A stretch of DNA of 64,000 nt. Source: Nitrospinaceae bacterium. GTDB lineage: Bacteria; Nitrospinota; Nitrospinia; Nitrospinales; VA-1. This document shows, one piece after another, positions 1 to 8,569 of this stretch. A program made the position numbers and the translations under genes. How positions within the stretch are numbered: the first letter of the stretch is position 1; each line of letters starts with the position of its first letter. The stretch is from positions 1,018,218 to 1,082,217 of the forward strand of contig BQJC01000001.1 of NCBI GenBank assembly GCA_021604505.1, read 5' to 3'. The notes under the pieces were generated by a model, which searched no databases, was not told where the DNA came from, and saw nothing but the letters and a program-made list of their open reading frames with translations.

Positions 1-42
1 ACGGGCGGGATTAAATTCAAAAAACAAGAATTAAGAAGAGGA

Positions 43-62
43 GCGCCCAATAATATGGGCGC
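43..62 (-). terminator. Hairpin terminator after the first DUF4402 gene
   Basis: A perfect 6-bp stem (GCGCCC / GGGCGC) with an AT-rich 8-base loop lies about 45 bases beyond the stop codon of the minus-strand gene ending at 106. Read on the minus strand, a pyrimidine- and T-rich tail follows. It is a plausible intrinsic terminator, but the T tract is interrupted. Confidence 0.4.
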
Positions 63-105
63 CCCACTCTTTTTCTCAAAGGTTCAGTTCAAGGCTCAGA
101 CATTC

Positions 106-651
106 TCAGTAATCGACCGTAACATTGAACGTACCGGTATATGCACCCGGAGTCTGATTGGCATTTACATTAAGCGTGCCGGCGAAACCGAGTACATCCA
201 TCCCACTTCCATTGAGTTGTCCTCCTGCTCCACTAACTGGCCCTCCTGCCGTATCTGAAAAATAGATCAGATTGGCGGTCATAGTACTGCCCCCTAACTC
301 ACTCAAAGTAACGGTTGTTTGACTCCCCGTATTTTGGTAAGCACGGTTTGGTTCACCTTGAAGGCCGAAACTGCCACGTCCGGCAGATATCGCAGTAATC
401 CAACTCACATCTCCGGTAGTGCTTTTGGGGCCAAACTGGGCTGGAGATACAATTACAGTACCCCCAGTCGGTCCTACGGTGAAATCCCCAAAATCCAATG
501 GAGTCTGGAAAACGATCACCAGTGGAGTGACCATTTCAGCACTTGCAGTTGCCGTTTCACTGGCCGCCTGCGCCGTCGGCACCCTTTGGGCGATGAGACC
601 GGTTAGCAAAAGGACCACAACAGTGAATCTAAAACAACGTGTTTTGGTCAT
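106..651 (-). CDS. Secreted DUF4402-type protein (copy 1)
   Basis: A 181-residue secreted protein of the DUF4402 type, which has no defined enzymatic role and is usually predicted to be extracellular or fimbria-like. Residues 1-29 form a signal peptide ending AQA. The mature part has the family pattern: an early LDFGDF segment, a Gly/Thr turn leading to a VIVSP strand, a central RAYQNTG segment, and a closing GAYTGTFNVTVDY beta strand. The start is supported by AAAGGAG just upstream. It is the last of four tandem minus-strand relatives (106-2843). Only the family assignment is supported; the function is unknown. Confidence 0.8.
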   Translation of the reverse strand: MTKTRCFRFTVVVLLLTGLIAQRVPTAQAASETATASAEMVTPLVIVFQTPLDFGDFTVGPTGGTVIVSPAQFGPKSTTGDVSWITAISAGRGSFGLQGEPNRAYQNTGSQTTVTLSELGGSTMTANLIYFSDTAGGPVSGAGGQLNGSGMDVLGFAGTLNVNANQTPGAYTGTFNVTVDY

Positions 652-788
652 TGAAGTTCTCCTTTAAAACTCATCCTATTAAGAGGATTGAGAAACTGGA
701 ACCGAGAAAAAAAGCTTTTCAATATTAAACCCGGCTTTATTTCCCCAGTTTCCGATTCACCAGGCAAAAACCCGGCTTGTTTCGTCTC

Positions 789-1283
789 TTAATAGTTGAC
801 CACAATGTTGAAGGTTCCTGAATAGGCGCCAGCAACCTGGTTGGCCCCAACGCTGAGAACACCGCCAACACCGAGTGTGTCATTCCCCGTGCCATCAAGA
901 GTAGGCTGTCTATCAATAACGAGAGTGGAGCTCATAGCCGCTCCGGGACCTGTTAAAGAGACTGAGGTATCACTGGTGTTAGTGTTATATGCGCGATTGG
1001 GATCCCCATTTATATCAAAGACAGCACGTGCAGTACTGGGAGGAGATACCTGAGGTACAGTCGCTGTGGAGGTGCCATCAACCGCGCTGACCGTTACAGT
1101 TCCGGGGGTTGGATCTGAAACTATCCCACCAAAATTTAAATCCTGTAGATTAACAATAGTAATGGGTGTTACCACCGTAGCCTCGGCCTGCCCTGGAGCT
1201 GTTGCCGCCATTGCGTTGGATGCGCTCATTCCAGAGATCAAAAAAGCCGCTACTGCCATTTTCAACAAATTCTTTGTTTTCAT
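789..1283 (-). CDS. Secreted DUF4402-type protein (copy 2)
   Basis: A 164-residue relative of the protein at 106-651. The start at 1283 (MKTKNLLKM) is preferred over the longer frame beginning at 1337, because AGGAG lies 8 bases upstream and a normal signal peptide (ending near AMAA) follows directly. The mature part carries LNFGGI, a GTVTVSA strand, PNRAYNTN and a terminal GAYSGTFNIVVNY strand, which match copy 1. The shared positions suggest tandem duplication and divergence. A hairpin cluster (1321-1437) lies directly upstream and would be in the leader or intergenic RNA. Role unknown; probably a structural surface or secreted protein. Confidence 0.8.
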   Translation of the reverse strand: MKTKNLLKMAVAAFLISGMSASNAMAATAPGQAEATVVTPITIVNLQDLNFGGIVSDPTPGTVTVSAVDGTSTATVPQVSPPSTARAVFDINGDPNRAYNTNTSDTSVSLTGPGAAMSSTLVIDRQPTLDGTGNDTLGVGGVLSVGANQVAGAYSGTFNIVVNY

Positions 1284-1320
1284 TGTCCTTCTCCTGTAAA
1301 ATAAGACTGAATGTGGATGA

Positions 1321-1437
1321 GCCGCTATGCGGCACATTCTTTTTTACTCACAGCCCCCAGGCTGTGAAGCTCTACTACCGCCGAAATTTCGGCGGTAAGT
1401 TCTTTGACCGGGTCGACTTTCGCGAGTCGGCCCGGTT
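1321..1437. repeat. Cluster of four hairpins between DUF4402 genes
   Basis: Four separate inverted repeats occur within 117 bases: 1321-1333 (5-bp stem, 3-base loop), 1349-1366 (7-bp stem), 1377-1396 (a perfect 20-base palindrome, ACCGCCGAAA and its complement) and 1406-1437 (an 11-bp core stem with one wobble or mismatch). None is followed by a clear T tract on the minus strand, so a simple terminator does not explain the set. It sits between the stop of the gene at 1478 and the start of the gene at 1283, where it could act in mRNA processing or stability, or in partial termination. Confidence 0.6.
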
Positions 1438-1477
1438 CTTTTATACGACCTTCCATCTCCAGAAGACTCGGAGACGA

Positions 1478-2026
1478 TTAAAAATTAACGGTAATTGTGA
1501 CATCCCCTTCATATTTCCCGTTCAATGCGTTGGCGGGAACCTGCAATGTGCCGCCCACATAGACAATATCCTCCCCAATCCCGTTGGTCTTACCTGTCAA
1601 GGTCACGATACCTCGTGTTTCGCTGAAACTTTTAAGGTCCGTAACCTGCAAACTTGGGTTTATCCCCTGGTCATGCACGGCCGGTGAACTGGACAACGCA
1701 ATATTGAAGAAGGCATCCGGTGTTCCTGAAACATCAAACTTGGCCCGATGATGAAGGGTCGCGTTACCGGGGCCCAACTCCGTACCTCCCGTTGCAGTTC
1801 GCGCGTTGTCCTCAGGAGCCACCACAACGGTTCCAGCCGTGCCTCCGGGCCGGATTTGGCCAAATTCAAGCTCTTCGGTCATCTGGATATCCAGGGGTTC
1901 GCTTACGGTGGCTGTTGCCTGCCCGGTGGCCGACGCCCCCGCAATAACAATCTGGGGCAATCCCCATTGCAGCAAGAGCACCATCATCAGATAAAAGCAT
2001 CTTTTACGAAACAGTTTTGCTTTCAT
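1478..2026 (-). CDS. Secreted DUF4402-type protein (copy 3)
   Basis: A 182-residue member of the same tandem family. The start at 2026 (MKAKLFRKR) gives a typical Lys/Arg-rich signal peptide followed by a hydrophobic core ending near VIAGASA. A longer start at 2062 is possible, since neither has a strong ribosome binding site. Family features are LEFGQIRPGGTAGTVVV, a FDVSGTPDAFFNI segment in place of the usual NRAY motif, and a closing GKYEGDVTITVNF strand. It is more diverged from copies 1 and 2 than they are from each other. Function unknown. Confidence 0.75.
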   Translation of the reverse strand: MKAKLFRKRCFYLMMVLLLQWGLPQIVIAGASATGQATATVSEPLDIQMTEELEFGQIRPGGTAGTVVVAPEDNARTATGGTELGPGNATLHHRAKFDVSGTPDAFFNIALSSSPAVHDQGINPSLQVTDLKSFSETRGIVTLTGKTNGIGEDIVYVGGTLQVPANALNGKYEGDVTITVNF

Positions 2027-2144
2027 CGCAGGAACCGTTAAACTTTTTGGATCAATCAACATTTGTGGGCAATCAAATGAGTTAATAATATTTTATTTCC
2101 GTAAAATCCAAAATCCATCGAAATCAGTCGCAATGCCCGTTGAG

Positions 2145-2843
2145 TCAGGGCAGGTAATCAACAAACACATCCAGCGGCGCCTTAAAATTTCCTGTCACGC
2201 GATCCGAATCCAAAGACAGGGTTCCTCCAACTAAAAGCCTGGCTTTGCCGTCTCTTCCAAAAGAACCAAACACATTTCCGTCTTTCTTTCGGGATTTGCC
2301 TGCCCTGCTTGAGGGAAGGTAGGCGATCAGTTCTGAAACTCGGGCTCCACCACCATTTCCTCCTGTCAACACTATCTGCCTGGGAAGGGTGATGACAAAC
2401 CGTTTATTGGGTTGGCCCTGCAATTCAAATTCGGCGGGCCCGTATCTGCCACCGAGGGCAACACCCGAATAAACTACTTTACTCCCTGTAACCGGGTCGA
2501 TGACCACTCTTGCCCCTCGACCTGAGTTTGAAACAATTTCCCCAAACTGAAGGCTATGCAGGCTGTTCACTTTCAGTTGCTTTAATGGCCGACATTTTCC
2601 GCGTCGATCTTTTGCCTCGCAATCTTTCTCATCATCGCCAATATCGACCGAAGCAAGGCGTAACCAGGCCTCTCGATTGGGTTTGACCGCTTCTACGTTT
2701 TGTTTCTGATTTAATATTTTTAAATGGGGGTGCGGAGTGACGATCAGACCGTTGCCGGCATAAAGAGGGGTGGCAAAAAGAAGAAACAGCAAGAGTATAT
2801 TTACGCCAACTATTATTTTGATACCAGGTCTTAACAGTGACAT
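2145..2843 (-). CDS. Secreted DUF4402-like protein with N-terminal extension (copy 4)
   Basis: A 232-residue secreted protein, first gene of the four-member array. A signal peptide covers about residues 1-29 (ending LYAG). Residues 30-95 are an extension absent from the other copies, containing a charged stretch with two cysteines (DCEAKDRRGKC). The rest follows the DUF4402 plan: LQFGEIVSNSGRGARVVI, a QPNKRFVITL segment matching PNRAY of copies 1 and 2, and a terminal GNFKAPLDVFVDY strand. The similarity is weaker than among the other three. A short element shared with the TonB-receptor promoter lies about 45 bases upstream. Function unknown. Confidence 0.7.
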   Translation of the reverse strand: MSLLRPGIKIIVGVNILLLFLLFATPLYAGNGLIVTPHPHLKILNQKQNVEAVKPNREAWLRLASVDIGDDEKDCEAKDRRGKCRPLKQLKVNSLHSLQFGEIVSNSGRGARVVIDPVTGSKVVYSGVALGGRYGPAEFELQGQPNKRFVITLPRQIVLTGGNGGGARVSELIAYLPSSRAGKSRKKDGNVFGSFGRDGKARLLVGGTLSLDSDRVTGNFKAPLDVFVDYLP

Positions 2844-2887
2844 CAGCAGGAAACCTTCTTTATTTATCGCATTTAACGAGAACTCAG

Positions 2888-2903
2888 TTTTATAGCTGTG
2901 AAT
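2888..2903 (-). promoter_or_regulatory. 16-base element shared with the TonB-receptor upstream region
   Basis: The plus-strand text TTTTATAGCTGTGAAT differs at one base from 8541-8556. Both copies lie 40-45 bases upstream of a minus-strand start codon. In minus-strand sense the element ends in TATAAA, which could serve as a -10 hexamer; no convincing -35 is seen here. Confidence 0.35.
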
Positions 2904-3096
2904 CTATTCAATAAATTTTGCTCAAGCCAACACTAGATTTACACTCTTAGATTGGCTTTTATAAAGGAATTTTTAATTGGAGACAATGACCCGACCGAGT
3001 CATTTTTGGCGATTAATCAATTGATTTGGTTTTGCGGCAAAGAAATTCAGAGGAAGGATATATCTTTGCGGTACTTATCAGAAGCGCAACTATCAT

Positions 3097-3699
3097 TCAC
3101 TGATTGAGCAAGGATACAAGCTGTGCCCGTCTGGACACTTGAAGTTTATCGTGAATCTGTTTGATATGGTTTTTTGTCGTGTTCAGGCTGATATTTAATT
3201 GGGAAGAAATTTCGGAATTGGCCAATCCCTTTTTAATCAAATGGCAGATTTCTATTTCGCGGCTGGTTAAACCGGCTTTATGCATTAATCGGTTTAGATT
3301 GGAGGTTTTTCTTTCTATGGAAGTTTTGCATTTCTGTTGTTGCAGACATTCGTCAACACTGTTGAGCAATTCTTGTGTCTGGCAGGGCTTAAGAAGATAG
3401 TCGCATGCCCCTAATTTTAAGGCATCTATTGCAGAAGTCAGGGAAGGGTAACCTGTAAGAATTACTATTTCAGTGACAGGATTTATTTTTTTTATGGCCT
3501 TGGAAAATTGAATGCCATCCACACCTTCCATTATCAGATCAGTGATTACCAAATCGCATGGGACATCAGTAAATTTTCGAAGCCCTTCTTTTCCATCTGA
3601 GGCCGTATTTACAAAATAACCCTGCTTTTTGAGAACATGGGAAATCGTCTTCAAGATGATCATTTCGTCGTCAACCAGCAAAATAGATTTATTATTCAT
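3097..3699 (-). CDS. Response regulator, receiver plus LuxR-type HTH
   Basis: A 200-residue two-component response regulator. The receiver domain (about 1-125) has the acidic pair D10/D11, phospho-acceptor D54 (in VITDLIM), T82 and K104 (in LLKP). The output domain (about 140-200) is a LuxR/GerE-type helix-turn-helix beginning GLTSREIEICHLI. It should be phosphorylated by the kinase encoded immediately upstream, with which it overlaps by 4 bases, and then bind DNA. Likely targets include the neighbouring TonB-receptor operon, but this is inference. A good Shine-Dalgarno sequence (AAGGAAA) precedes the ATG. Confidence 0.92.
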   Translation of the reverse strand: MNNKSILLVDDEMIILKTISHVLKKQGYFVNTASDGKEGLRKFTDVPCDLVITDLIMEGVDGIQFSKAIKKINPVTEIVILTGYPSLTSAIDALKLGACDYLLKPCQTQELLNSVDECLQQQKCKTSIERKTSNLNRLMHKAGLTSREIEICHLIKKGLANSEISSQLNISLNTTKNHIKQIHDKLQVSRRAQLVSLLNQ

Positions 3700-5558
3700 T
3701 TTGATTTCCTTTTAATTGGAAGACTGATTATAAATTTAGTGCCTTTTCCCTGATGGCTTTCAACTTCAATATCGCCTCCATGTGCTTTGATAATCCCGTA
3801 ACTCAAGGAGAGCCCCAACCCCGTACCCGTCACTTGGGTTTTTTTTGTATAAAAGGGATCAAATATTTTTTGTATATTTTCAGGATCGACTCCTAATCCG
3901 TTATCTTCAATATTGATTTTCATCCATGAGGAACAAACCCTGGTTGTAATGGAAATTTTTCCGCCAATTTTTGGCATTGCCTCTTCGGCGTTTTGAAGCA
4001 GGTTTAAAATTACCTGCTTTATTTGATCTACAACCCCTTCTATTTCAGGAAGGTTTTGGTTGATTTTTATTTCAAGTTTGATGTTTTTTTCTTTCAATCT
4101 TTTGTTGACCCATAATAATGTTTCCTCGATTACTTTTTTGATATCCACTAATTTGATGGCACCCGAAGTGGGACGATGAAAATCCTGCAACTTCTGGATA
4201 AGGTCTTTCATCCGGTTACATTCTTTTACCGCAAGATCAATAAACACCTGGTGTGACCTGTCCATAGAAACCTCTTCGCCCACCATTTCCAACACATTTC
4301 TTATTCCGTAAATGGGGTTATTGAATTCATGAGCAATGGAGGCCGACAGTTTTCCTGTCGCACTTAGTTTCTCTGAGTGTAAGAGTTGTTTCTGGGACTG
4401 ATTCAACTCATTTTCCATTTGTTTTCGATCCGTAATATCTATGGCCATGCACACGGTATAATTGTGTTCATCTACAAAGCCCGAAAAGGATTTTGAATAA
4501 ATTTGCCAAATTCTTTTAGTCCCGTCGGACACAGTGATTTCGGTTTCACCTTCATTAACCAAATGAATATTGTTAGAAACTTCCTTCATATGGGTATGTA
4601 ACTTTTCTGAATTTTGATGGTAGGCTTTTTTTACCCAGCTTGACAACGTAGGTAGCTCTGAAGAACTGTAACCGGTAATTTCACTCCACCTACGGCTAAT
4701 CATGAGAATTTTTCCTTTATCATCGTGGACCATCATTGGTATGGGAGAATCTATGATCACCTGCCGAAACCTTGACTCACTTTTCAGTAGTTGTTCTGAA
4801 AATTGCTGGGATTCGACTATTTTTTCCTCCAAATTATTTCCGTAAGCTTCTAATTGATTATCCCTTTTCTCAATTTGAAAGAGCATTTCATTAAACCCCT
4901 CAAAGAGTTTGCCTATTTCGTCTTTCCCTTTATACCTAACCCGAAGCGAGTAGTCAGCGGTTTCAGATATAACATTAGCGGTTTCCGCCAAGGCTAAAAT
5001 AGGTTTAGAAATGATACCTTGCATATTGATCGTTATGAAGAACGCAACTATAAGAACTCCAACAAAAGTGAGACCGCTAAAATATAAAATATTTCTTTGT
5101 CTGGATTTATACCCATGCAATTTAGCGCGAAGATATATTTTTCCCAATTCTTCATTTTCAAACACTATGGGTAAGACCATTTCAATATGATCTTTGTCAA
5201 TGACCTGCCCTGTTTCAAGAGTGGTGGGAAACTCAAATTGAGGCCATTCATCTGGAATATACCTTGCAAATATATTGTCTTTGGAATCAAAGATAGCCGC
5301 GGAGACAATTTGATGATCGGTTTTAAATGAAGAAAGGGTTTTAGAGGCCATTACCTCATCGTCAAAGACCAGGGCTGAGCGGCTGTTATCGGCCACCACC
5401 TTGCCTAAAACCGTGAGGTTTCGAATTATTTCTTCCTTTAGCAACTTCAAATCGTTGTAGAGAAAAACACCGCTCGACAATAACAGGGCTGGAAATGTTG
5501 CCGCCAAGACCATAAGGATGATTTTATTTCGAATGGTAAGATTCTTGACCAATTTCAT
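3696..5558 (-). CDS. Membrane sensor histidine kinase (HAMP-PAS-HisKA-HATPase)
   Basis: A 620-residue hybrid-free sensor kinase. There are two membrane segments (about 14-36 and 160-182) around a periplasmic domain of about 125 residues similar in size to CHASE8-type sensors. These are followed by a HAMP region, a coiled coil, a PAS domain (about 265-385), the HisKA H-box (SIAHEFNNPIYGIRN, near residue 410), and an ATPase domain with N-box NLLQNAEEA, G1 EDNGLGV and G2 GTGLGLSLSYG. The ATG at 5558 is preferred to a TTG two codons earlier. It overlaps the downstream regulator by 4 bases. With the YfiR-like protein and TonB receptor upstream it probably senses a periplasmic signal linked to uptake; the ligand is unknown. 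Confidence 0.9.
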   Translation of the reverse strand: MKLVKNLTIRNKIILMVLAATFPALLLSSGVFLYNDLKLLKEEIIRNLTVLGKVVADNSRSALVFDDEVMASKTLSSFKTDHQIVSAAIFDSKDNIFARYIPDEWPQFEFPTTLETGQVIDKDHIEMVLPIVFENEELGKIYLRAKLHGYKSRQRNILYFSGLTFVGVLIVAFFITINMQGIISKPILALAETANVISETADYSLRVRYKGKDEIGKLFEGFNEMLFQIEKRDNQLEAYGNNLEEKIVESQQFSEQLLKSESRFRQVIIDSPIPMMVHDDKGKILMISRRWSEITGYSSSELPTLSSWVKKAYHQNSEKLHTHMKEVSNNIHLVNEGETEITVSDGTKRIWQIYSKSFSGFVDEHNYTVCMAIDITDRKQMENELNQSQKQLLHSEKLSATGKLSASIAHEFNNPIYGIRNVLEMVGEEVSMDRSHQVFIDLAVKECNRMKDLIQKLQDFHRPTSGAIKLVDIKKVIEETLLWVNKRLKEKNIKLEIKINQNLPEIEGVVDQIKQVILNLLQNAEEAMPKIGGKISITTRVCSSWMKINIEDNGLGVDPENIQKIFDPFYTKKTQVTGTGLGLSLSYGIIKAHGGDIEVESHQGKGTKFIISLPIKRKSK

Positions 5559-5664
5559 AATCAATTCTTTATTTAAATTTTTCTAATGATAAAGCCAAAA
5601 TTTAAGTTTCAGCAATCGCAGAACTTGGTTTTCCTCTTGTGCCAAGGCTGGCATAAATTATAAC

Positions 5665-6267
5665 CTAATTTCCAGAGTCGACAGGAACGCCCAATTTTAA
5701 TAGTTGGGAGCTTACGGTCAACCCTGAGTTTAAAAGCGCTTTCCTATTGATCTCAAAGCGTATTTTATTATTTTGCATAAACATATTGATACCCACGCCC
5801 CTCCTTGCGTAACCTTTTGTGTCGCCGACTGTCAGTACATGAAGGTCCTTAAGATTGGCCAAAATACTGTTGAGGCGGTCCGAATTTGAGAAATCTATAA
5901 AAAGAATTTTGCAGACTTTAAGTTCGCTCTGCAAAGGATTTTTCAAAACCGTAACAGATTTGCCATTAATTGTTTTGGTTTTAGAAAGGTAATTCAGCAA
6001 ATCAACAAGAGGTTCCCCTCCCATGAGGCAAATGGGAAATTTATCAAGTCCATTTTTATGGTTTTCATTTTCCGGCCAACTGATAAATTTTGTGAAGTTA
6101 TAAATATAACTAACCTTAATCTGGCTCTCCTGGGCATCGGTTATTTCCTGGGCGAAAGAACAGGTGGCGGGTGGTGAGATAAGGACGATGATTGTCAGTG
6201 ATATGACGATCTTCCGTCTAAACCAATTCGAAAAGTTAATTTTGATTCTTTTAATCAAGGAATTCAC
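5665..6267 (-). CDS. YfiR/DUF4154-like periplasmic protein
   Basis: A 200-residue exported protein of the YfiR (DUF4154) family. The basic N-terminus is followed by a hydrophobic segment and SFAQ, giving a signal peptide of about 40 residues. Diagnostic segments are KVSYIYNFTKFISWP near the start of the mature protein and NNKIRFEINRKALLNSGLTVSSQLLKL at the C-terminus (positions about 165-193). YfiR proteins are periplasmic and in Pseudomonas restrain a membrane diguanylate cyclase. In clusters like this they accompany TonB receptors and two-component systems. The start is a GTG with no clear ribosome binding site, so the exact N-terminus is uncertain. Confidence 0.85.
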   Translation of the reverse strand: MNSLIKRIKINFSNWFRRKIVISLTIIVLISPPATCSFAQEITDAQESQIKVSYIYNFTKFISWPENENHKNGLDKFPICLMGGEPLVDLLNYLSKTKTINGKSVTVLKNPLQSELKVCKILFIDFSNSDRLNSILANLKDLHVLTVGDTKGYARRGVGINMFMQNNKIRFEINRKALLNSGLTVSSQLLKLGVPVDSGN

Positions 6268-6296
6268 TGTGTTGTTGCGCAGGGTAAAATGGGGAG

Positions 6297-8501
6297 TTAA
6301 AATTCTTTGCGTATTCCAAAGAAAAACCGCCGTGGGTCCTGAGGAGAAGACCCAAACGAATTACTCCCTCCTCCAGCGTTGAAATATTTCACATCTCCAA
6401 CGTTGGTTATGGAGAAAAATGCTGACATTCCTGCCCAGGCTTTGTTATTTTCAAGAATATTCCTGATTCCCATATTCAGGTTGACCAATGCATAGGAGCT
6501 GACCTTTTCACTCCTATTCCTTCTAAAGTGACTGGTTTTACCCACCCAAATAATTTTCGGCGTTATGAAATAATCGTTTAAATATGTGAAAGTAAACCCA
6601 CCTTTAATTTTATTTTTAGCCACAAGGGGAAGGTCGGAAGTAATTCCATTTGGTTCTTCAACAGTTCCCTCCACCCGTGAATAAGTTGCCCACAAGTCGA
6701 GTTTTTTTCTTTCCCAATGAAAAGTTCGTTCTACCGTTAAGTCAGCGCCAAAAATGTCGGCTCGCCCAACGTTATCTCTAATGGTGGTATTGGCGATGAT
6801 CCCTCCTGGTATAAATGTGGAGGGACCTTGATCCACGTCAGCGATCAGGTCGTCAATGACCGTGTAATAAGCGTCCGCTTTGATAATGAAATTCTTCGTT
6901 ATTCTGTGGCTGAGATTGATATCAAAGGTTCTGGACTTTTCCGGCCCCAAATCTGGATTGGGTAATTTAAAAAAATCACTTTCGAATCGTCCAAACCCAT
7001 CCTGTGTACCTTTAAATGTTCCGAAATGGGAAAACGCCTGGTTGGTTGAGGGTGCGAGATAGGCTTCGGAATACATCAGCTTTAAAACGGTTGATTCTCT
7101 GGGCTTGAAAATAACCCCGACTCTCGGGTTGAAGGTACTGTGAAAGCGCGTGTCGTGATCAAACCGGAATCCTGCAAAGCTGGAAAACCAATCATTCCAT
7201 TTCGATTGGGATTGAAGAAAAAACCCATAGTTTTGATAATCCTGCTCAAAAAATTTAATCGGAAGGGTATTATTCGTGCCAATATAAAATAACCCTTGAT
7301 CTCCCGCTTCTTTATCGGGGTCATATTGGGAGGGCAAATCCGCAGTTTTAGGTATGGAATTAAAACCTTGCAGCGTAACCCCGCCGCTTACTTGGTGTTT
7401 TTCACTTATTTCATATTCCAATTTTTGATCCAGGCTCCATTTTTTCCCCCTGGCAAATTTGTAGGCGTCGAAATTGGCAAAGTTGTTGGTAAATTTTGTG
7501 GACGGAAGCGTCGTGTATTGGGAATAATTAATTTGTGTTTCCCCGGAAATACGTTCGGTGTAATCAGAATAGAATTTTGCATTATAGGTTTCAATTAATG
7601 TCTTCCATGCGGCGTCTTTACTGAAAATAGCATTTTCTGGCTTGACCCCTGCAGTGGTGGGATGGCTTAGGAAAGATCGAGTAAGGCCAAGGGTTAATTT
7701 CTTATAGATATCCAGGTCCAAATAAAAGCTGTAACTGCTGGTGGGAGCCACGAAAGGCTCGCGGGCGCTGGCTGCACGAAAAACAGAGCCGTCTGTTGCA
7801 AGGGCATCCACCTTCTGAAATTCTCTGCCATAGGTCTTGGATAAATCCGGATTTTGTGAACTATTCCAATGTCCGCCCAGTTTTAAACTGAGCCAGGGGG
7901 TCAGTAATTTTCCAAAATTGAAAGTTGTATGGTAGTAATCATCCGAGCCACCAGCGACCGACATTCGAACGCCATCCAACTCTTCCGGTTTTTCCGTTAT
8001 TATATTAATTACACCAGTGAAGGCGTCTGCTCCATAAATTGCTGAAACAGGGCCGTACGCCACCTCCACCTGCTTTGCATGATACAAAGGGAAATTATCA
8101 CTTATGGGTATATGTTCGCCGGTGGGAGAGCTAATCCGCACGCCATCCTGCATGATTATAAACTTGTTGTTTCCAACATTGCCTCGAATGGCAACTTGGT
8201 TGAAAAATTCTTCAACTGATTTTTGATTAACATCTACTCCCGGTAAGTCCTGCAATAAATCCAAGAGGTTTATATAACCCCGCTCTTCGATTTGCTGTTT
8301 GCTGATTACGACGATAGTGCCCGGAGCGTCTTCTAACTTCTGTGGGATATCGGACGGGGTGCTGACCTCCAGTGTCATCAGTTTTTGTAAGGGAAGTTCT
8401 AATATCGCATCAAATTTCTGTTCGCTCGCTTGGGCACTTGGAACGAAAATAACCATAAACAACAGGCAAACCAATGGAATGGACTGTGTTCTGCTAAACA
8501 T
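6297..8501 (-). CDS. TonB-dependent outer-membrane receptor
   Basis: A 734-residue outer-membrane receptor for TonB/ExbBD-driven import. Signal peptide about 1-25 (ending AQAS); plug domain about 55-165 (DAPGTIVVISKQQI, VAIRGNVGNNKFIIM, YGADAFTGVINIIT); then a beta-barrel of about 550 residues ending in Phe. The substrate cannot be read from the sequence; the barrel type resembles vitamin or siderophore receptors. ATG at 8501 is chosen over a GTG at 8531 because AGAGG precedes it and a likely promoter at 8542-8569 would place transcription start close by. It is the first gene of the receptor / YfiR-like / kinase / regulator unit, only 29 bases before the YfiR-like gene. Confidence 0.92.
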   Translation of the reverse strand: MFSRTQSIPLVCLLFMVIFVPSAQASEQKFDAILELPLQKLMTLEVSTPSDIPQKLEDAPGTIVVISKQQIEERGYINLLDLLQDLPGVDVNQKSVEEFFNQVAIRGNVGNNKFIIMQDGVRISSPTGEHIPISDNFPLYHAKQVEVAYGPVSAIYGADAFTGVINIITEKPEELDGVRMSVAGGSDDYYHTTFNFGKLLTPWLSLKLGGHWNSSQNPDLSKTYGREFQKVDALATDGSVFRAASAREPFVAPTSSYSFYLDLDIYKKLTLGLTRSFLSHPTTAGVKPENAIFSKDAAWKTLIETYNAKFYSDYTERISGETQINYSQYTTLPSTKFTNNFANFDAYKFARGKKWSLDQKLEYEISEKHQVSGGVTLQGFNSIPKTADLPSQYDPDKEAGDQGLFYIGTNNTLPIKFFEQDYQNYGFFLQSQSKWNDWFSSFAGFRFDHDTRFHSTFNPRVGVIFKPRESTVLKLMYSEAYLAPSTNQAFSHFGTFKGTQDGFGRFESDFFKLPNPDLGPEKSRTFDINLSHRITKNFIIKADAYYTVIDDLIADVDQGPSTFIPGGIIANTTIRDNVGRADIFGADLTVERTFHWERKKLDLWATYSRVEGTVEEPNGITSDLPLVAKNKIKGGFTFTYLNDYFITPKIIWVGKTSHFRRNRSEKVSSYALVNLNMGIRNILENNKAWAGMSAFFSITNVGDVKYFNAGGGSNSFGSSPQDPRRFFFGIRKEF

Positions 8502-8541
8502 ACAACCTCTTATTTTATGTATTGAAAACACCTACTTGATT

Positions 8542-8569
8542 TTTATAGTTGTGAATTATTTCCATGCAA
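8542..8569 (-). promoter_or_regulatory. Probable sigma-70 promoter for the TonB-receptor operon
   Basis: Read on the minus strand there is TTGCAT (8564-8569), a 16-base spacer and TATAAA (8542-8547), 41 bases from the ATG at 8501. The spacer carries an ATTCACA sequence that forms part of the element shared with 2888-2903. No experimental start site is available. Confidence 0.45.

Noticed and set aside
3160-3400. Short plus-strand frames over the two-component genes
   Set aside because: These are shadows of the well-supported minus-strand regulator and kinase genes.
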